Of a stretch of 18,032 nucleotides of DNA, positions 1-7,123 are shown in pieces (the stretch's first letter is position 1; every line of letters begins with the position of its first letter). Origin of the DNA: an uncultured Clostridia bacterium (GTDB lineage: Bacteria > Bacillota > Clostridia > TANB77 > CAG-508). The notes under the pieces are model-generated. The model was not told the origin of the DNA. It saw only the letters and a list, made by a program, of their open reading frames with translations, and did no database searches. The stretch lies in assembly GCA_944386375.1 (NCBI GenBank), contig CALXAW010000016.1:1-18032 (forward strand). Reading direction: 5' to 3'. A program made the position numbers and the translations under genes.

Positions 1-216
1 GTATATTCAGCAGATCCTAAATTAGAGCCACAAGCAATCAGATTTGAAGAAATTTCATACATAGATGTTTTAAATAAAGATTTAAAAGTAATGGATTCAA
101 CAGCAACAGCAATGTGTAGAGATAATAATATACCATTATTAGTATTTGGAATAGCAGATCCAGAAAATATAGTAAGAGCTGTAAAAGGTGAAAAAATAGG
201 AACAATAGTAAAATAA
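1..216 (+). CDS. pyrH: UMP kinase, C-terminal part (cut by window edge)
   Basis: The first 71 codons in frame 1, ending in TAA, read as the C-terminus of a bacterial UMP kinase. This enzyme phosphorylates UMP to UDP in pyrimidine nucleotide synthesis. The visible part includes YSADPKLEPQA near the start, EISYIDVLNKDLKVMDSTA, and the terminal NIPLLVFGI..PENIVRAVKGEKIGTIV block, all typical of PyrH. The family is usually about 235-240 residues, so roughly 70% of the gene lies upstream of the window. It is followed 21 bp later by frr, and pyrH-frr is a widely conserved pair in bacteria. No defect is visible in the part present. Confidence 0.93.
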   Translation, partial: VYSADPKLEPQAIRFEEISYIDVLNKDLKVMDSTATAMCRDNNIPLLVFGIADPENIVRAVKGEKIGTIVK

Positions 217-237
217 AATATAAAGGAGATTTTAAAT

Positions 238-786
238 ATGGATTATAGTGAAATTGAAGAAAAAATGGAAAAAGCAATAGAATCTTTAGAACAAAGATTA
301 TCAGAAGTAAGAGCAGGAAGAGCAAATCCTGCAATACTAAATAAAGTTAGAATAAACTACTATGGTACACCAACACCAATAAACCAAGTAGCAGGAATTT
401 CGGTACCAGAGGCAAGATTAATAGTTATACAACCATGGGATGTAAGTATATTAAAAGAAATAGAAAAAGCAATAATTGCCTCAGACATAGGAATAAACCC
501 AAATAATGATGGAAAGGTTATAAGACTTGCGTTTCCAGAACTAAATGAAGAAAGAAGAAAAGAATTAGTAAAAGAAGTAAAAAAATATGCAGAAGAATCA
601 AAAGTTTCTGTAAGAGCTGCAAGACGTGATGGAATAGACGAATTTAAAACAAAACAAAAAAATTCAGAAATAACAGAAGATGAACTAAGAGCAGCAGAAA
701 ACGAAATTCAAAAATTAACAGATAAAAAAGTAGAAGAAATAGATAATATATTAGAAGCAAAAGAAAAAGAAATTATGTCAGTATAA
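238..786 (+). CDS. frr: Ribosome recycling factor
   Basis: This 182-residue protein matches ribosome recycling factor over its full usual length of about 185. RRF works with EF-G to split the post-termination ribosome complex in the cytoplasm. Visible family signatures are the N-terminal helix with EQRLSEVRAGRANPAIL, the YYGTPTPINQVAGISVPEARLIVIQPWD stretch, and the C-terminal helical region with ERRKELVKEVKKYAEESKVSVRAARRDG and the DELRAAENEIQKLTDK helix. A clear AAAGGAG lies at 222-228, nine bases before the ATG. It is co-oriented with pyrH upstream and ispA downstream with only short gaps, so it is probably in the same transcript. Nothing unusual is seen. Confidence 0.97.
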   Translation: MDYSEIEEKMEKAIESLEQRLSEVRAGRANPAILNKVRINYYGTPTPINQVAGISVPEARLIVIQPWDVSILKEIEKAIIASDIGINPNNDGKVIRLAFPELNEERRKELVKEVKKYAEESKVSVRAARRDGIDEFKTKQKNSEITEDELRAAENEIQKLTDKKVEEIDNILEAKEKEIMSV

Positions 787-821
787 ATTGTTATTAGCAC
801 ACTTATATTAAGGAGAAAATG

Positions 822-1712
822 ATGGAATTTAAAAAGCAATTAAAAAACTACCAAAATATAATAAATGAAGAGCTAGAAAAATATTTAAGAAAACAAGAAT
901 GTCCAGAAAAACAATTAAATGATGCTGTAGAATATAGCCTAATGGCAGGAGGTAAGAGACTAAGACCAACTTTAGTAATTGCAGTATATAAACTATTTAA
1001 AACAGACATACAAACTTGTATGCCATATGCAGTAGCAATAGAGATGGTACACAACTTTTCATTAATACATGACGATTTACCAGGAATAGACAATGATGAC
1101 TTTAGACATGGAAAACCAACAAACCATAAACAATTTAATGAAGCAACAGCAATTTTAGCAGGAGATAGCTTATTAAACCAAGCATATATAACAATAGCAG
1201 AAGATATAAACAGAGAAAAAGATATTACAAATATAACTAAAAAAGCAAAAATATTTGAAGAATTTGCAAAAGCTGTTGATAGAATGATAGCAGGAGAGCA
1301 TATAGACACAGAATGTGAAGGAAAACAAATAAGTGATGACTGTTTAGAATATATACACAAAAACAAAACAGCAGCACTTTTAACATTATGTGTAAGAATG
1401 GGAGCAATACTAGCAGAAGTAACGGAAGTTGAGTTAAGAAAATTAACAAACTATGCAGAAAAAATAGGTTTAGCCTTTCAAATAAAAGACGATATATTAT
1501 CAGTAGAAGGAAATGAAAAAATTTTAGGAAAGCCAGTAGGAAATGATGCAAGACTAAAAAAAGTTACATATGTTTCTAAATATGGATTAGAAGGAGCAAA
1601 AAGAATATTAGAAGAAATAACAGAAGAAGCAATAAACGAATTAAAAGAATATGGAGAAAAAGCAGAATTTTTAAAAGAATTAGCAATATATATTAAAAAT
1701 AGAAATAAATAA
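822..1712 (+). CDS. ispA: Short-chain (E)-polyprenyl diphosphate synthase (FPP/GGPP synthase)
   Basis: This is a trans-prenyltransferase of about 296 residues that condenses IPP with allylic diphosphates, most likely giving farnesyl diphosphate, the primer used by UppS next door. Visible motifs are GGKRLRP near residue 44, a complete first aspartate-rich motif DDLPGID (residues 84-90) with the two-residue insertion of type II bacterial enzymes, and the second motif region FQIKDDILS (about 219-227). In that second motif the usual third aspartate (DDxxD) is a serine. Two ATGs are adjacent, at 819 and 822. The AAGGAG at 810-815 is only 3 bases from the first and 6 from the second, so I chose 822. 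Product chain length cannot be read off with certainty. Its position between frr and uppS is unusual, since ispA more often sits beside xseB and dxs. Confidence 0.9.
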   Translation: MEFKKQLKNYQNIINEELEKYLRKQECPEKQLNDAVEYSLMAGGKRLRPTLVIAVYKLFKTDIQTCMPYAVAIEMVHNFSLIHDDLPGIDNDDFRHGKPTNHKQFNEATAILAGDSLLNQAYITIAEDINREKDITNITKKAKIFEEFAKAVDRMIAGEHIDTECEGKQISDDCLEYIHKNKTAALLTLCVRMGAILAEVTEVELRKLTNYAEKIGLAFQIKDDILSVEGNEKILGKPVGNDARLKKVTYVSKYGLEGAKRILEEITEEAINELKEYGEKAEFLKELAIYIKNRNK

Positions 1713-1725
1713 CGAGGAGAAATAA

Positions 1726-2439
1726 ATGAGTTTTGATAAAGAAAGTATGCCAAAGCATATAGCAATAATAATGGATGGAAACAGAAGATGGGCTAGAGCA
1801 AAAGGAATACCAATAAATATGGGACACAAAGAAGGAGCAAAAACATTAGAAAAAGTAGTTAGATATGCAAATAAAATAGGATTAGAATATATAACAGTAT
1901 ATGCATTCTCAACAGAAAATTGGAAAAGAGCAGAAGACGAGGTAAGTGCATTAATGTTTTTAATGCAAAGCTATTTAGACGACTATTCTAAAAGAGCAGA
2001 TACAGAAAATATAAAAGTACAATTTTTAGGTGACATAGAAGCACTATCAGATAAAATGAAAAAAAGCATATATAAATGTATAGAAAGAACAAAAAATAAT
2101 ACAGGAGTTGTATTTAATATAGCATTAAATTATGGTGGTAGAGCCGAAATAATAGAAGCTGTAAAAAACATAGCACAAGAAGTAAAAGAAGATAAATTAA
2201 AACCAGAAGATATAACAGAACAGTTAATATCTAATAAATTATATACAGCAGGCCAGCCAGATCCAGATTTACTAATTAGAACAAGTGGAGAATTAAGACT
2301 AAGCAATTTTTTACCTTGGCAATCAGTTTATTCTGAATTTTTATTTGTAGAAAAAAACTGGCCAGACTTTAATGAACAAGACTTAGACAATGCAATATTA
2401 GAATATCAAAAAAGAACCAGAAAATTTGGAGCAAATTAG
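1726..2439 (+). CDS. uppS: Undecaprenyl diphosphate synthase (cis-prenyltransferase)
   Basis: This 237-residue enzyme elongates farnesyl diphosphate with IPP in cis configuration to undecaprenyl diphosphate, the lipid carrier for peptidoglycan and wall polymers. It carries the family signature IAIIMDGNRRWARAKG, with the catalytic aspartate at residue 17, then TVYAFSTENWKR, FNIALNYGGRAEI, and the C-terminal RTSGELRLSNFLPWQS..YSEF diphosphate-binding block. Length is normal for the family. GAGGAG at 1714-1719 precedes the ATG, and the gap from ispA is 13 bases, so the two genes are probably co-translated. IspA, UppS and the later MraY and MurG form one lipid-carrier pathway represented twice in this window. 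Confidence 0.97.
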   Translation: MSFDKESMPKHIAIIMDGNRRWARAKGIPINMGHKEGAKTLEKVVRYANKIGLEYITVYAFSTENWKRAEDEVSALMFLMQSYLDDYSKRADTENIKVQFLGDIEALSDKMKKSIYKCIERTKNNTGVVFNIALNYGGRAEIIEAVKNIAQEVKEDKLKPEDITEQLISNKLYTAGQPDPDLLIRTSGELRLSNFLPWQSVYSEFLFVEKNWPDFNEQDLDNAILEYQKRTRKFGAN

Positions 2440-2465
2440 AAAAAAAGAAATAAAAGAGGAATATT

Positions 2466-3272
2466 ATGGATTGGAAAAGAATAAGTTCAGCACTATTAGG
2501 ATTTCCGCTAGTTTTACTAGTATTAGTTCTAGGAAATCAATATATTGTAGATATAGCACTAAGTATTATAGCAATGATAAGTATACACGAATATTTTGAA
2601 GCAGTATCTAAAAAATCAAATCCAATTAGATGGATTGGTTATTTAGCATGTTTAAGTATAGCAGTAATACACCTTATACCAATAGAATATATTAGTATAA
2701 TAGCAATACTTGCTATTCCTATTCTATTTTTATTATTATTTTTAAAAGTAATAATAAGCAAAATGAAAACAAACTTTAATGATGTAGTATACACTTTTTT
2801 TGGAATTATATATATAGTATTTTTTATAATGATGTTAACACAAATAAGAGATATGGAAAATGGAAAAGTCCTAATTTGGTATGCTATATTTGCGGCATGG
2901 GCAACAGACATATTTGCATATTTTGTAGGAAAATACTTTGGTAAACATAAACTTAGTAGTATAAGTCCTAAAAAAACAGTAGAAGGAGCCATAGGAGGAA
3001 TAATTGGTGCAGTTGTGGTTATGCTAATTTATACATATGGTGTAAATTATGGTTTAGGATTAGACTATTCATATATAAATATAGCAATTATTGCATTAAT
3101 ACTAAGTATTATTAGCCAAATAGGAGACTTTATAGCATCAATAATAAAAAGATATGTAGAAATAAAAGATTATAGTGAGTTAATACCTGGTCATGGAGGT
3201 ATGTTAGATAGAATAGACAGCCTGTTATTTATAGCACCATTTGCATATATAATGCTAAGTACAATGTTATAA
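2466..3272 (+). CDS. cdsA: Phosphatidate cytidylyltransferase (CDP-diacylglycerol synthase)
   Basis: This 268-residue polytopic membrane protein fits CdsA, which converts phosphatidic acid and CTP to CDP-diacylglycerol for phospholipid synthesis. Several hydrophobic segments fill the N-terminal two thirds (about residues 8-30, 55-95, 105-125). The C-terminal part has the family signature: AAWATDIFAYFVGKYFGKHKLSSISPKKTVEGAIGG, then ISQIGDFIASIIKRYVEIKDYSELIPGHGGMLDRIDSLLFIAP, including the conserved KD...PGHGG.LDR.DS block. An AAGAGGA at 2454-2460 precedes the ATG by 5 bases. The order uppS-cdsA is conserved in many bacteria. In Firmicutes dxr commonly follows cdsA, but here rseP comes next. 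Confidence 0.96.
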   Translation: MDWKRISSALLGFPLVLLVLVLGNQYIVDIALSIIAMISIHEYFEAVSKKSNPIRWIGYLACLSIAVIHLIPIEYISIIAILAIPILFLLLFLKVIISKMKTNFNDVVYTFFGIIYIVFFIMMLTQIRDMENGKVLIWYAIFAAWATDIFAYFVGKYFGKHKLSSISPKKTVEGAIGGIIGAVVVMLIYTYGVNYGLGLDYSYINIAIIALILSIISQIGDFIASIIKRYVEIKDYSELIPGHGGMLDRIDSLLFIAPFAYIMLSTML

Positions 3273-3313
3273 AAATAATTAAATTTCAAAATAAACTAAT
3301 TCGGAGGGATATT

Positions 3314-4564
3314 TTGATTGGTTTTGTAATTTCAGCAATTAAGATTATATTTTTATTAGGATTTTTAATATTTATACATGAGGGAGGACATTTTTTAATT
3401 GCAAAATTATGCAAAGTAAAAGTAAACGAATTTGCAATAGGATTTGGTCCAACAATATGGAAAAGACAAGGAAAAGAAACAAAATATGCACTACGACTTA
3501 TACCACTTGGTGGATTTGTAAGTATGGAAGGAGAAGAAGAAGCTTCTGATGCAGAAGGTTCTTTTTCTAAAGCAAGTATTCCTAAAAGAATTGCAATAGT
3601 AGTAGCAGGAGCTACAGTAAATATAATATTTGGACTTGTAATATACTTTGTATTAATGGCATCTACAGGAGTGTATGTATCAAATGTTGTAGATTATCCA
3701 ACACAAGGAGAAGAAGCAGAAAAAGTTGGAATACAATCTGGTGATAAAATTATAGAAATAAATGGTCAAAAAATAAACATAAAAGATGACATAACAAATA
3801 TTTTAGAAAATTATAATGGCGAGAACTTAAACTTAAAAATAGAAAGAGATGGAAACATAATAGATATAAATATGGTTCCAGTAGAAAGAAAAGTAAAAAG
3901 TACAGGAATATACTTAAGTAATGATAGTAAAATAATAGCTATTGACAAAGGAAGTGCAGCCGAAAAGCAAGGAATACAGACAAATGACAATATTATAAAA
4001 GTAGATGGTCAAAATGTAAATGGCGATCCATACCAAGTATTAGACTTAATAAGTAAAAATACAGGAGAAACAATTTTATTTACACTTGAAAGAAATGGAG
4101 AATATATAGATGTTAATTTAATTCCAGACTATATTCCACAATATTATTTAGGAATAGCATTTAAAATGGCAGAAAATACATTTATAAATCATGTTCAATA
4201 TGGGCTAACAGAAACAAAAGAATTTACCTTTTCAATAGTAGAAAATTTAAAACAGTTATTTTCAGGAAAAATAAGTGTAGACCAAATGATGGGACCAGTT
4301 GGAATTTCAGACATGGTTGCCTCAACAAATGGATTACAAGACTTTATTTATATATTAGCACTAATATCATTATCACTTGGTGTAACAAACTTATTACCAA
4401 TTCCAGCACTAGATGGAGGAAAAATAGTATTACTTATTATAGAAGCAATTAGAAGAAAACCACTAAAGCCAGAAACAGAAGCAACAATAACATTAATAGG
4501 ATTTTCACTATTAATAACACTTTCTTTATATGTTACTTATAATGATGTACTAAGAATATTTTAA
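3314..4564 (+). CDS. rseP: Site-2 intramembrane metalloprotease, RseP/RasP type
   Basis: This 416-residue membrane protein belongs to the M50 site-2 proteases, which cut transmembrane segments of anti-sigma factors, signal-peptide remnants and other membrane substrates. The zinc motif HEGGH is at residues 22-26 inside the first transmembrane helix, followed by the conserved NEFAIGFGP. Two PDZ-like domains follow (about 110-195 and 205-280), with GIQSGDKIIEINGQ and GIQTNDNIIKVDGQ as the repeat signatures. The C-terminal NLLPIPALDGG gives the second metal-ligand motif, with Asp at residue 367. The start is TTG, chosen because GGAGGG at 3303-3308 lies 5 bases upstream and the protein then begins directly before the first helix. 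It ends the upstream operon. Confidence 0.94.
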   Translation: MIGFVISAIKIIFLLGFLIFIHEGGHFLIAKLCKVKVNEFAIGFGPTIWKRQGKETKYALRLIPLGGFVSMEGEEEASDAEGSFSKASIPKRIAIVVAGATVNIIFGLVIYFVLMASTGVYVSNVVDYPTQGEEAEKVGIQSGDKIIEINGQKINIKDDITNILENYNGENLNLKIERDGNIIDINMVPVERKVKSTGIYLSNDSKIIAIDKGSAAEKQGIQTNDNIIKVDGQNVNGDPYQVLDLISKNTGETILFTLERNGEYIDVNLIPDYIPQYYLGIAFKMAENTFINHVQYGLTETKEFTFSIVENLKQLFSGKISVDQMMGPVGISDMVASTNGLQDFIYILALISLSLGVTNLLPIPALDGGKIVLLIIEAIRRKPLKPETEATITLIGFSLLITLSLYVTYNDVLRIF

Positions 4565-4569
4565 TGCAA

Positions 4570-4609
4570 ATGATTTACCTAATAGAAAAAAAGCTATTAG
4601 GTAAATCAT
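4570..4609 (+). other. Perfect 16-bp hairpin after rseP without a U-tract
   Basis: Bases 4570-4585 and 4594-4609 are perfect inverted repeats around an 8-base A-rich loop, starting six bases after the rseP stop. It sits where a terminator would be expected, but it is followed by a run of A rather than T on the + strand. It is therefore not a textbook intrinsic terminator. It could act as a 3'-end stabilising hairpin or a weak terminator. Confidence 0.6.
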
Positions 4610-4651
4610 AAAAAAACGCACCAAAATTTTGAAAAAAATTTTAAAAAAGTA

Positions 4652-4680
4652 TTGACAAATGACAAAATAGAGTTTATAAT
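4652..4680 (+). promoter_or_regulatory. Consensus sigma-A-type promoter for tRNA-Gly
   Basis: TTGACA at 4652-4657 and TATAAT at 4675-4680 are both perfect consensus hexamers separated by exactly 17 bases. The stretch before it (about 4624-4650) is made of A and T tracts like an UP element. The expected transcription start is near 4687, about 17 bases before the tRNA. An apparent 64-codon frame that starts here is not a gene. Confidence 0.92.
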
Positions 4681-4703
4681 CTATAAATGTAATAAGCAAA
4701 CAC

Positions 4704-4777
<74 letters not shown>

Positions 4778-4787
4778 AAAACCAAAA

Positions 4788-4827
4788 CCTTGAAAGTGCT
4801 TTATATAAGTACATTCAAGGTTTTTTT
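4788..4827 (+). terminator. Intrinsic terminator of the tRNA-Gly unit
   Basis: A 14-bp stem, with one mismatch and one G-U pair, is formed by 4788-4801 and 4807-4820 (CCTTGAA.../...TTCAAGG) around a 5-base loop. Seven T residues at 4821-4827 follow directly. It lies 10 bases after the encoded CCA. Confidence 0.9.
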
Positions 4828-4885
4828 CTGGTATAGGAAAAATTGATTTTTCCTATACCAGAAGTCGCTTCGCTCCAATATTGTG
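4828..4885 (+). repeat. Hairpin-plus-tail repeat, copy 1
   Basis: A perfect 15-bp stem (4828-4842 with 4847-4861, core GGTATAGGAAAAA) begins at the base immediately after the tRNA terminator T-run. It is followed by the tail AAGTCGCTTCGCTCC at 4862-4876 and then AATATTGTG. The same tail occurs in copy 2, and variants of it follow hairpins in copies 3 and 4. It has no U-tract after the stem and does not look like a terminator on + transcripts. Confidence 0.8.
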
Positions 4886-4929
4886 AATAGAAAAATTAAA
4901 TATATAATCTATAGAGCAATATATTTTTG

Positions 4930-4990
4930 TTATACAATAGGAAAGTCATACTTTCCTATTGTATAAAAGTCGCTTCGCTCCAACGTTGCA
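4930..4990 (+). repeat. Hairpin-plus-tail repeat, copy 2
   Basis: A perfect 16-bp stem is formed by 4930-4945 (TTATACAATAGGAAAG) and 4951-4966 with loop TCATA. It is followed by the tail AAGTCGCTTCGCTCC at 4967-4981, identical to copy 1, and then AACGTTGCA. The stem sequence is shared with copy 3 near 11420, 6.5 kb away. A separate 9-bp hairpin (4993-5001 with 5006-5014) follows. Confidence 0.82.
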
Positions 4991-5018
4991 CACAATTTTA
5001 CTTACGTAAAATTGGCGC

Positions 5019-5090
5019 TTGAACAAATTTACGGAAAGCCAACGAAAAAGTTTAAATGCCGTTAATAAAATGGCTTTCCGATTTGTTCAA
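5019..5090 (-). repeat. Inverted repeat covering the 3' end of the EAL gene
   Basis: Bases 5019-5041 are an inverted copy of 5071-5090: 20 paired bases with a 3-base TTA insertion in the outer arm. The inner arm lies within the last codons of the - strand EAL gene (residues around EQIGKP), and the outer arm lies 21 bases past its stop. The message would fold into a long hairpin enclosing the stop codon. No U-tract follows, so it is not a standard terminator. Confidence 0.75.
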
Positions 5091-6414
5091 AATCTTCTTT
5101 TTCAAGAGGTTTAGAAAAATAATATCCTTGTATAAAATCACAATTTAACCCTTTTAGATAATCCAATTGAGCCTTATTTTCCACACCCTCTGCAACAGTT
5201 TTTAATCCAAGCTTATGTGCTAAAAAAATTATATCTTGAATTATATTTTTATTAGGTTTTTGTATATCAATAACATCAACAAAAGACTTATCAATTTTAA
5301 TAGTATCAATATTTAAACTTTGCAACATACTCAAAGAAGAATACCCAGTACCAAAATCATCTATAGAAATTAAAAAACCTTGTTTTTTTATATCTCTTAT
5401 AATTTCAAAAATATCTATATTATCATTAACAGTAGCACTTTCGGTTATTTCTAATTCTATATTATGATTAATCAAACCATATTTTTTAACTATTTTAGCA
5501 TATTGAACAATAAAATCTTTAACATAAAAATGCTCTTTAGAAACATTTACAGAAACATGAGGTATTTTATTATATTTACTTTTCCAAAAAACTAAAGCCT
5601 TGCATACTTCTTCAAAAATATATAAATCCAATTTTAAAATAAAACCATTTTTTTCAAACAATGGAATAAATTCAGAAGGTGAAATAATTCTATTCTTAGA
5701 ATGCCACCTAACCAAAGCTTCTGCACAAATATTATTAGGACAATTTAAATCAATTTTAGGTTGATAAAAAACCTTAAACTCATTATTCAAAAGAGCTTGT
5801 TCCATAATACTTTCTATCTCTTGTTCTTTTAATACTTGTTTTTCTATATCACTATTATAAAATGCAACATTTGTTACAATTTGTTCTTTAGCTAATTCTA
5901 AAGCAATTTTAGATTTATCAATAATAGTATAAGCATCAAAATCTGTATCAACCAATTTATAAACACCAATATAAAGTTGTAAACTATAAGACTGCTCACC
6001 AATTACAATATATTTAGTTTTATCAGTAATAATATCTATAAAATAATCAATATCAGAAGAAGTTAACAAAACACCAAAAACATCACTAGAAAATCTAGAA
6101 ACAATAGCACTATCAGGAAGAATACTACTTAACCTATTTCCTAAACTTTCTAATATTAATTTACCCACTTCATGTCCATATTTTTTATTAAAAGATTTAA
6201 ACTTTTTTATATCTAACATCAGCATATAAGAAGTGGAATTGTTAGATTTAGTTAAATTTTCTGTAATTTTTTCTATAAAAAAATTAAAATTACCAAGGCC
6301 TGTAATAGGGTCTATATATGCTAAATTATATAATTTCTTTTCCTTTTTAATATTAGATAAAACCATATACAATAAAGTAATTAAAATAATTATAGGAATA
6401 ATATTTTTTTCCAT
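5062..6414 (-). CDS. Membrane-anchored c-di-GMP phosphodiesterase (degenerate GGDEF + EAL)
   Basis: This 450-residue protein has one N-terminal transmembrane helix (about residues 4-20), a GGDEF-fold domain (about 30-185) and an EAL domain (about 200-445). The cyclase active-site motif is SSDVF at 109-113 instead of GGDEF, so cyclase activity is unlikely. The domain may instead bind GTP and regulate. The EAL residues look complete: EALVRW at 232-237, Asn290, Glu322 in LEITES, the DDFGTG aspartates 352-353, Lys373, Glu409 and Gln429. I infer an active phosphodiesterase that turns c-di-GMP into pGpG at the membrane. AGGAG at 6424-6428 precedes the ATG by 9 bases. There is no periplasmic sensor domain; the input probably comes from the GGDEF part. 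It lies 1.5 kb from the surface-protein operon, a suggestive but unproven link. Confidence 0.92.
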   Translation of the reverse strand: MEKNIIPIIILITLLYMVLSNIKKEKKLYNLAYIDPITGLGNFNFFIEKITENLTKSNNSTSYMLMLDIKKFKSFNKKYGHEVGKLILESLGNRLSSILPDSAIVSRFSSDVFGVLLTSSDIDYFIDIITDKTKYIVIGEQSYSLQLYIGVYKLVDTDFDAYTIIDKSKIALELAKEQIVTNVAFYNSDIEKQVLKEQEIESIMEQALLNNEFKVFYQPKIDLNCPNNICAEALVRWHSKNRIISPSEFIPLFEKNGFILKLDLYIFEEVCKALVFWKSKYNKIPHVSVNVSKEHFYVKDFIVQYAKIVKKYGLINHNIELEITESATVNDNIDIFEIIRDIKKQGFLISIDDFGTGYSSLSMLQSLNIDTIKIDKSFVDVIDIQKPNKNIIQDIIFLAHKLGLKTVAEGVENKAQLDYLKGLNCDFIQGYYFSKPLEKEDFEQIGKPFY

Positions 6415-6468
6415 TATATAAATCTCCTAAAAAAATTAACTAATAATATTTTTAGAAAATAATAAAAA

Positions 6469-6538
6469 AATATTCTCTATAATATAAATTAAAATCATAT
6501 TATAGAAAATATTAAAATTGTTATGCTCCAACAATGCA
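6469..6538 (-). terminator. Hairpin-plus-tail element, copy 4, also a likely guaD terminator
   Basis: Arms 6469-6485 and 6497-6513 pair over 16 of 17 bases around an 11-base loop. Read on the - strand, the stem is followed directly by a T-run (complement of the A-run ending at 6470), so it can terminate transcripts from the deaminase gene at 6563-7024. On the + strand the stem is followed by a tail containing TATGCTCC and ATGCA, which resembles the tails of the other hairpin repeats. The resemblance is weaker than among copies 1-3. Confidence 0.65.
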
Positions 6539-6562
6539 TATTAATACTAAATACTATAAAAA

Positions 6563-7024
6563 TTAATAAATTATACCATTATCTTTTTTATATTTTTCCA
6601 TAGTGTCTAAACAATCTTCTCTATCTATTTGAACAAGATTAATAAAATCTGGATGCTCGCCACTTAAATACTCATAAATTACATTATCCCTAAAACCAAC
6701 ATTTTCTGCATCTGTTCTAGTACAAGCATAATAAACATCTTTAATACCAGACCAAATAATAGCAGATAAACACATAGGGCAAGGTTCACAAGAAGTATAA
6801 AGAGTACAGCCAGACAAATCGTAAGTTCCAAGTTTTTTGCAAGCTTCTCTAATTGCTACAATCTCAGCATGTGCAGTAGGGTCATTGTTTAACAAAACTT
6901 TATTATTACCATTTGCAATAATATTATTTTGTTTATCAACAATAACAGCACCAAATGGTCCACCTTCTTTATTTAATATTCCATTTAAAGCATTTTCATC
7001 AGCCTTTTTCATATATATATTCAT
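6563..7024 (-). CDS. guaD: Guanine deaminase (cytidine deaminase-fold)
   Basis: This 153-residue cytoplasmic enzyme of the CDA superfamily most resembles Bacillus GuaD, which deaminates guanine to xanthine in purine salvage and catabolism. Visible signatures are GGPFGAVIV (about 21-29), NDPTAHAEIVAIREACKKLG with zinc ligand His52 and proton-shuttle Glu54, and YTSCEPCPMCL with zinc ligands Cys82 and Cys85. The C-terminal part is also GuaD-like rather than the tRNA adenosine deaminase TadA, which is the main alternative. A GTG nine bases further upstream (7033) is in frame but overlaps the GGAG at 7033-7036. The ATG at 7024 has that site 8 bases upstream and was chosen. It has its own promoter at 7062-7090. 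Confidence 0.87.
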   Translation of the reverse strand: MNIYMKKADENALNGILNKEGGPFGAVIVDKQNNIIANGNNKVLLNNDPTAHAEIVAIREACKKLGTYDLSGCTLYTSCEPCPMCLSAIIWSGIKDVYYACTRTDAENVGFRDNVIYEYLSGEHPDFINLVQIDREDCLDTMEKYKKDNGIIY

Positions 7025-7061
7025 TACAACCACTCCAATCTATATAGAATATACTATAAAC

Positions 7062-7090
7062 ATTATATAACACAATATTTTAAGTTTCAA
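7062..7090 (-). promoter_or_regulatory. Sigma-A-type promoter of guaD
   Basis: On the - strand, TTGAAA (complement of 7085-7090) and a perfect TATAAT (complement of 7062-7067) are separated by 17 bases. The site follows directly after the terminator of the upstream gene, so guaD is transcribed separately. No purine riboswitch fits in the short leader of roughly 30 bases. Confidence 0.82.
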
Positions 7091-7091
7091 G

Positions 7092-7119
7092 AAAAAATAG
7101 AGTATGTGGATACTCTATT
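7092..7119 (-). terminator. Intrinsic terminator of the 178-residue protein gene
   Basis: A perfect 9-bp stem (AATAGAGTA, complementary arms 7096-7104 and 7111-7119) with a 6-base loop is followed on the - strand by a T-run (complement of 7092-7097). It starts 5 bases after the stop of the gene ending at 7124. Confidence 0.85.
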
Positions 7120-7123
7120 AAAA

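Noticed and set aside
848..1366. Long - strand frames inside + strand genes (here within ispA; also in murE, mraY, ftsW, ftsI)
   Set aside because: They are antisense shadows of A-rich coding sequence, rich in Leu, Phe and Ser, without ribosome binding sites or family motifs.
4828..4990. CRISPR array from the repeated 15-base tail
   Set aside because: Only two adjacent copies are present, each attached to its own hairpin, with no regular spacers and no cas genes.
6233..6421. 62-codon + frame antisense to the EAL gene start
   Set aside because: It lies wholly opposite the EAL gene's N-terminal coding region, lacks a ribosome binding site and has low-complexity composition.
7025..7033. GTG start for guaD at 7033
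   Set aside because: The GTG overlaps the only good Shine-Dalgarno sequence (7033-7036). The ATG at 7024 is correctly spaced from it.
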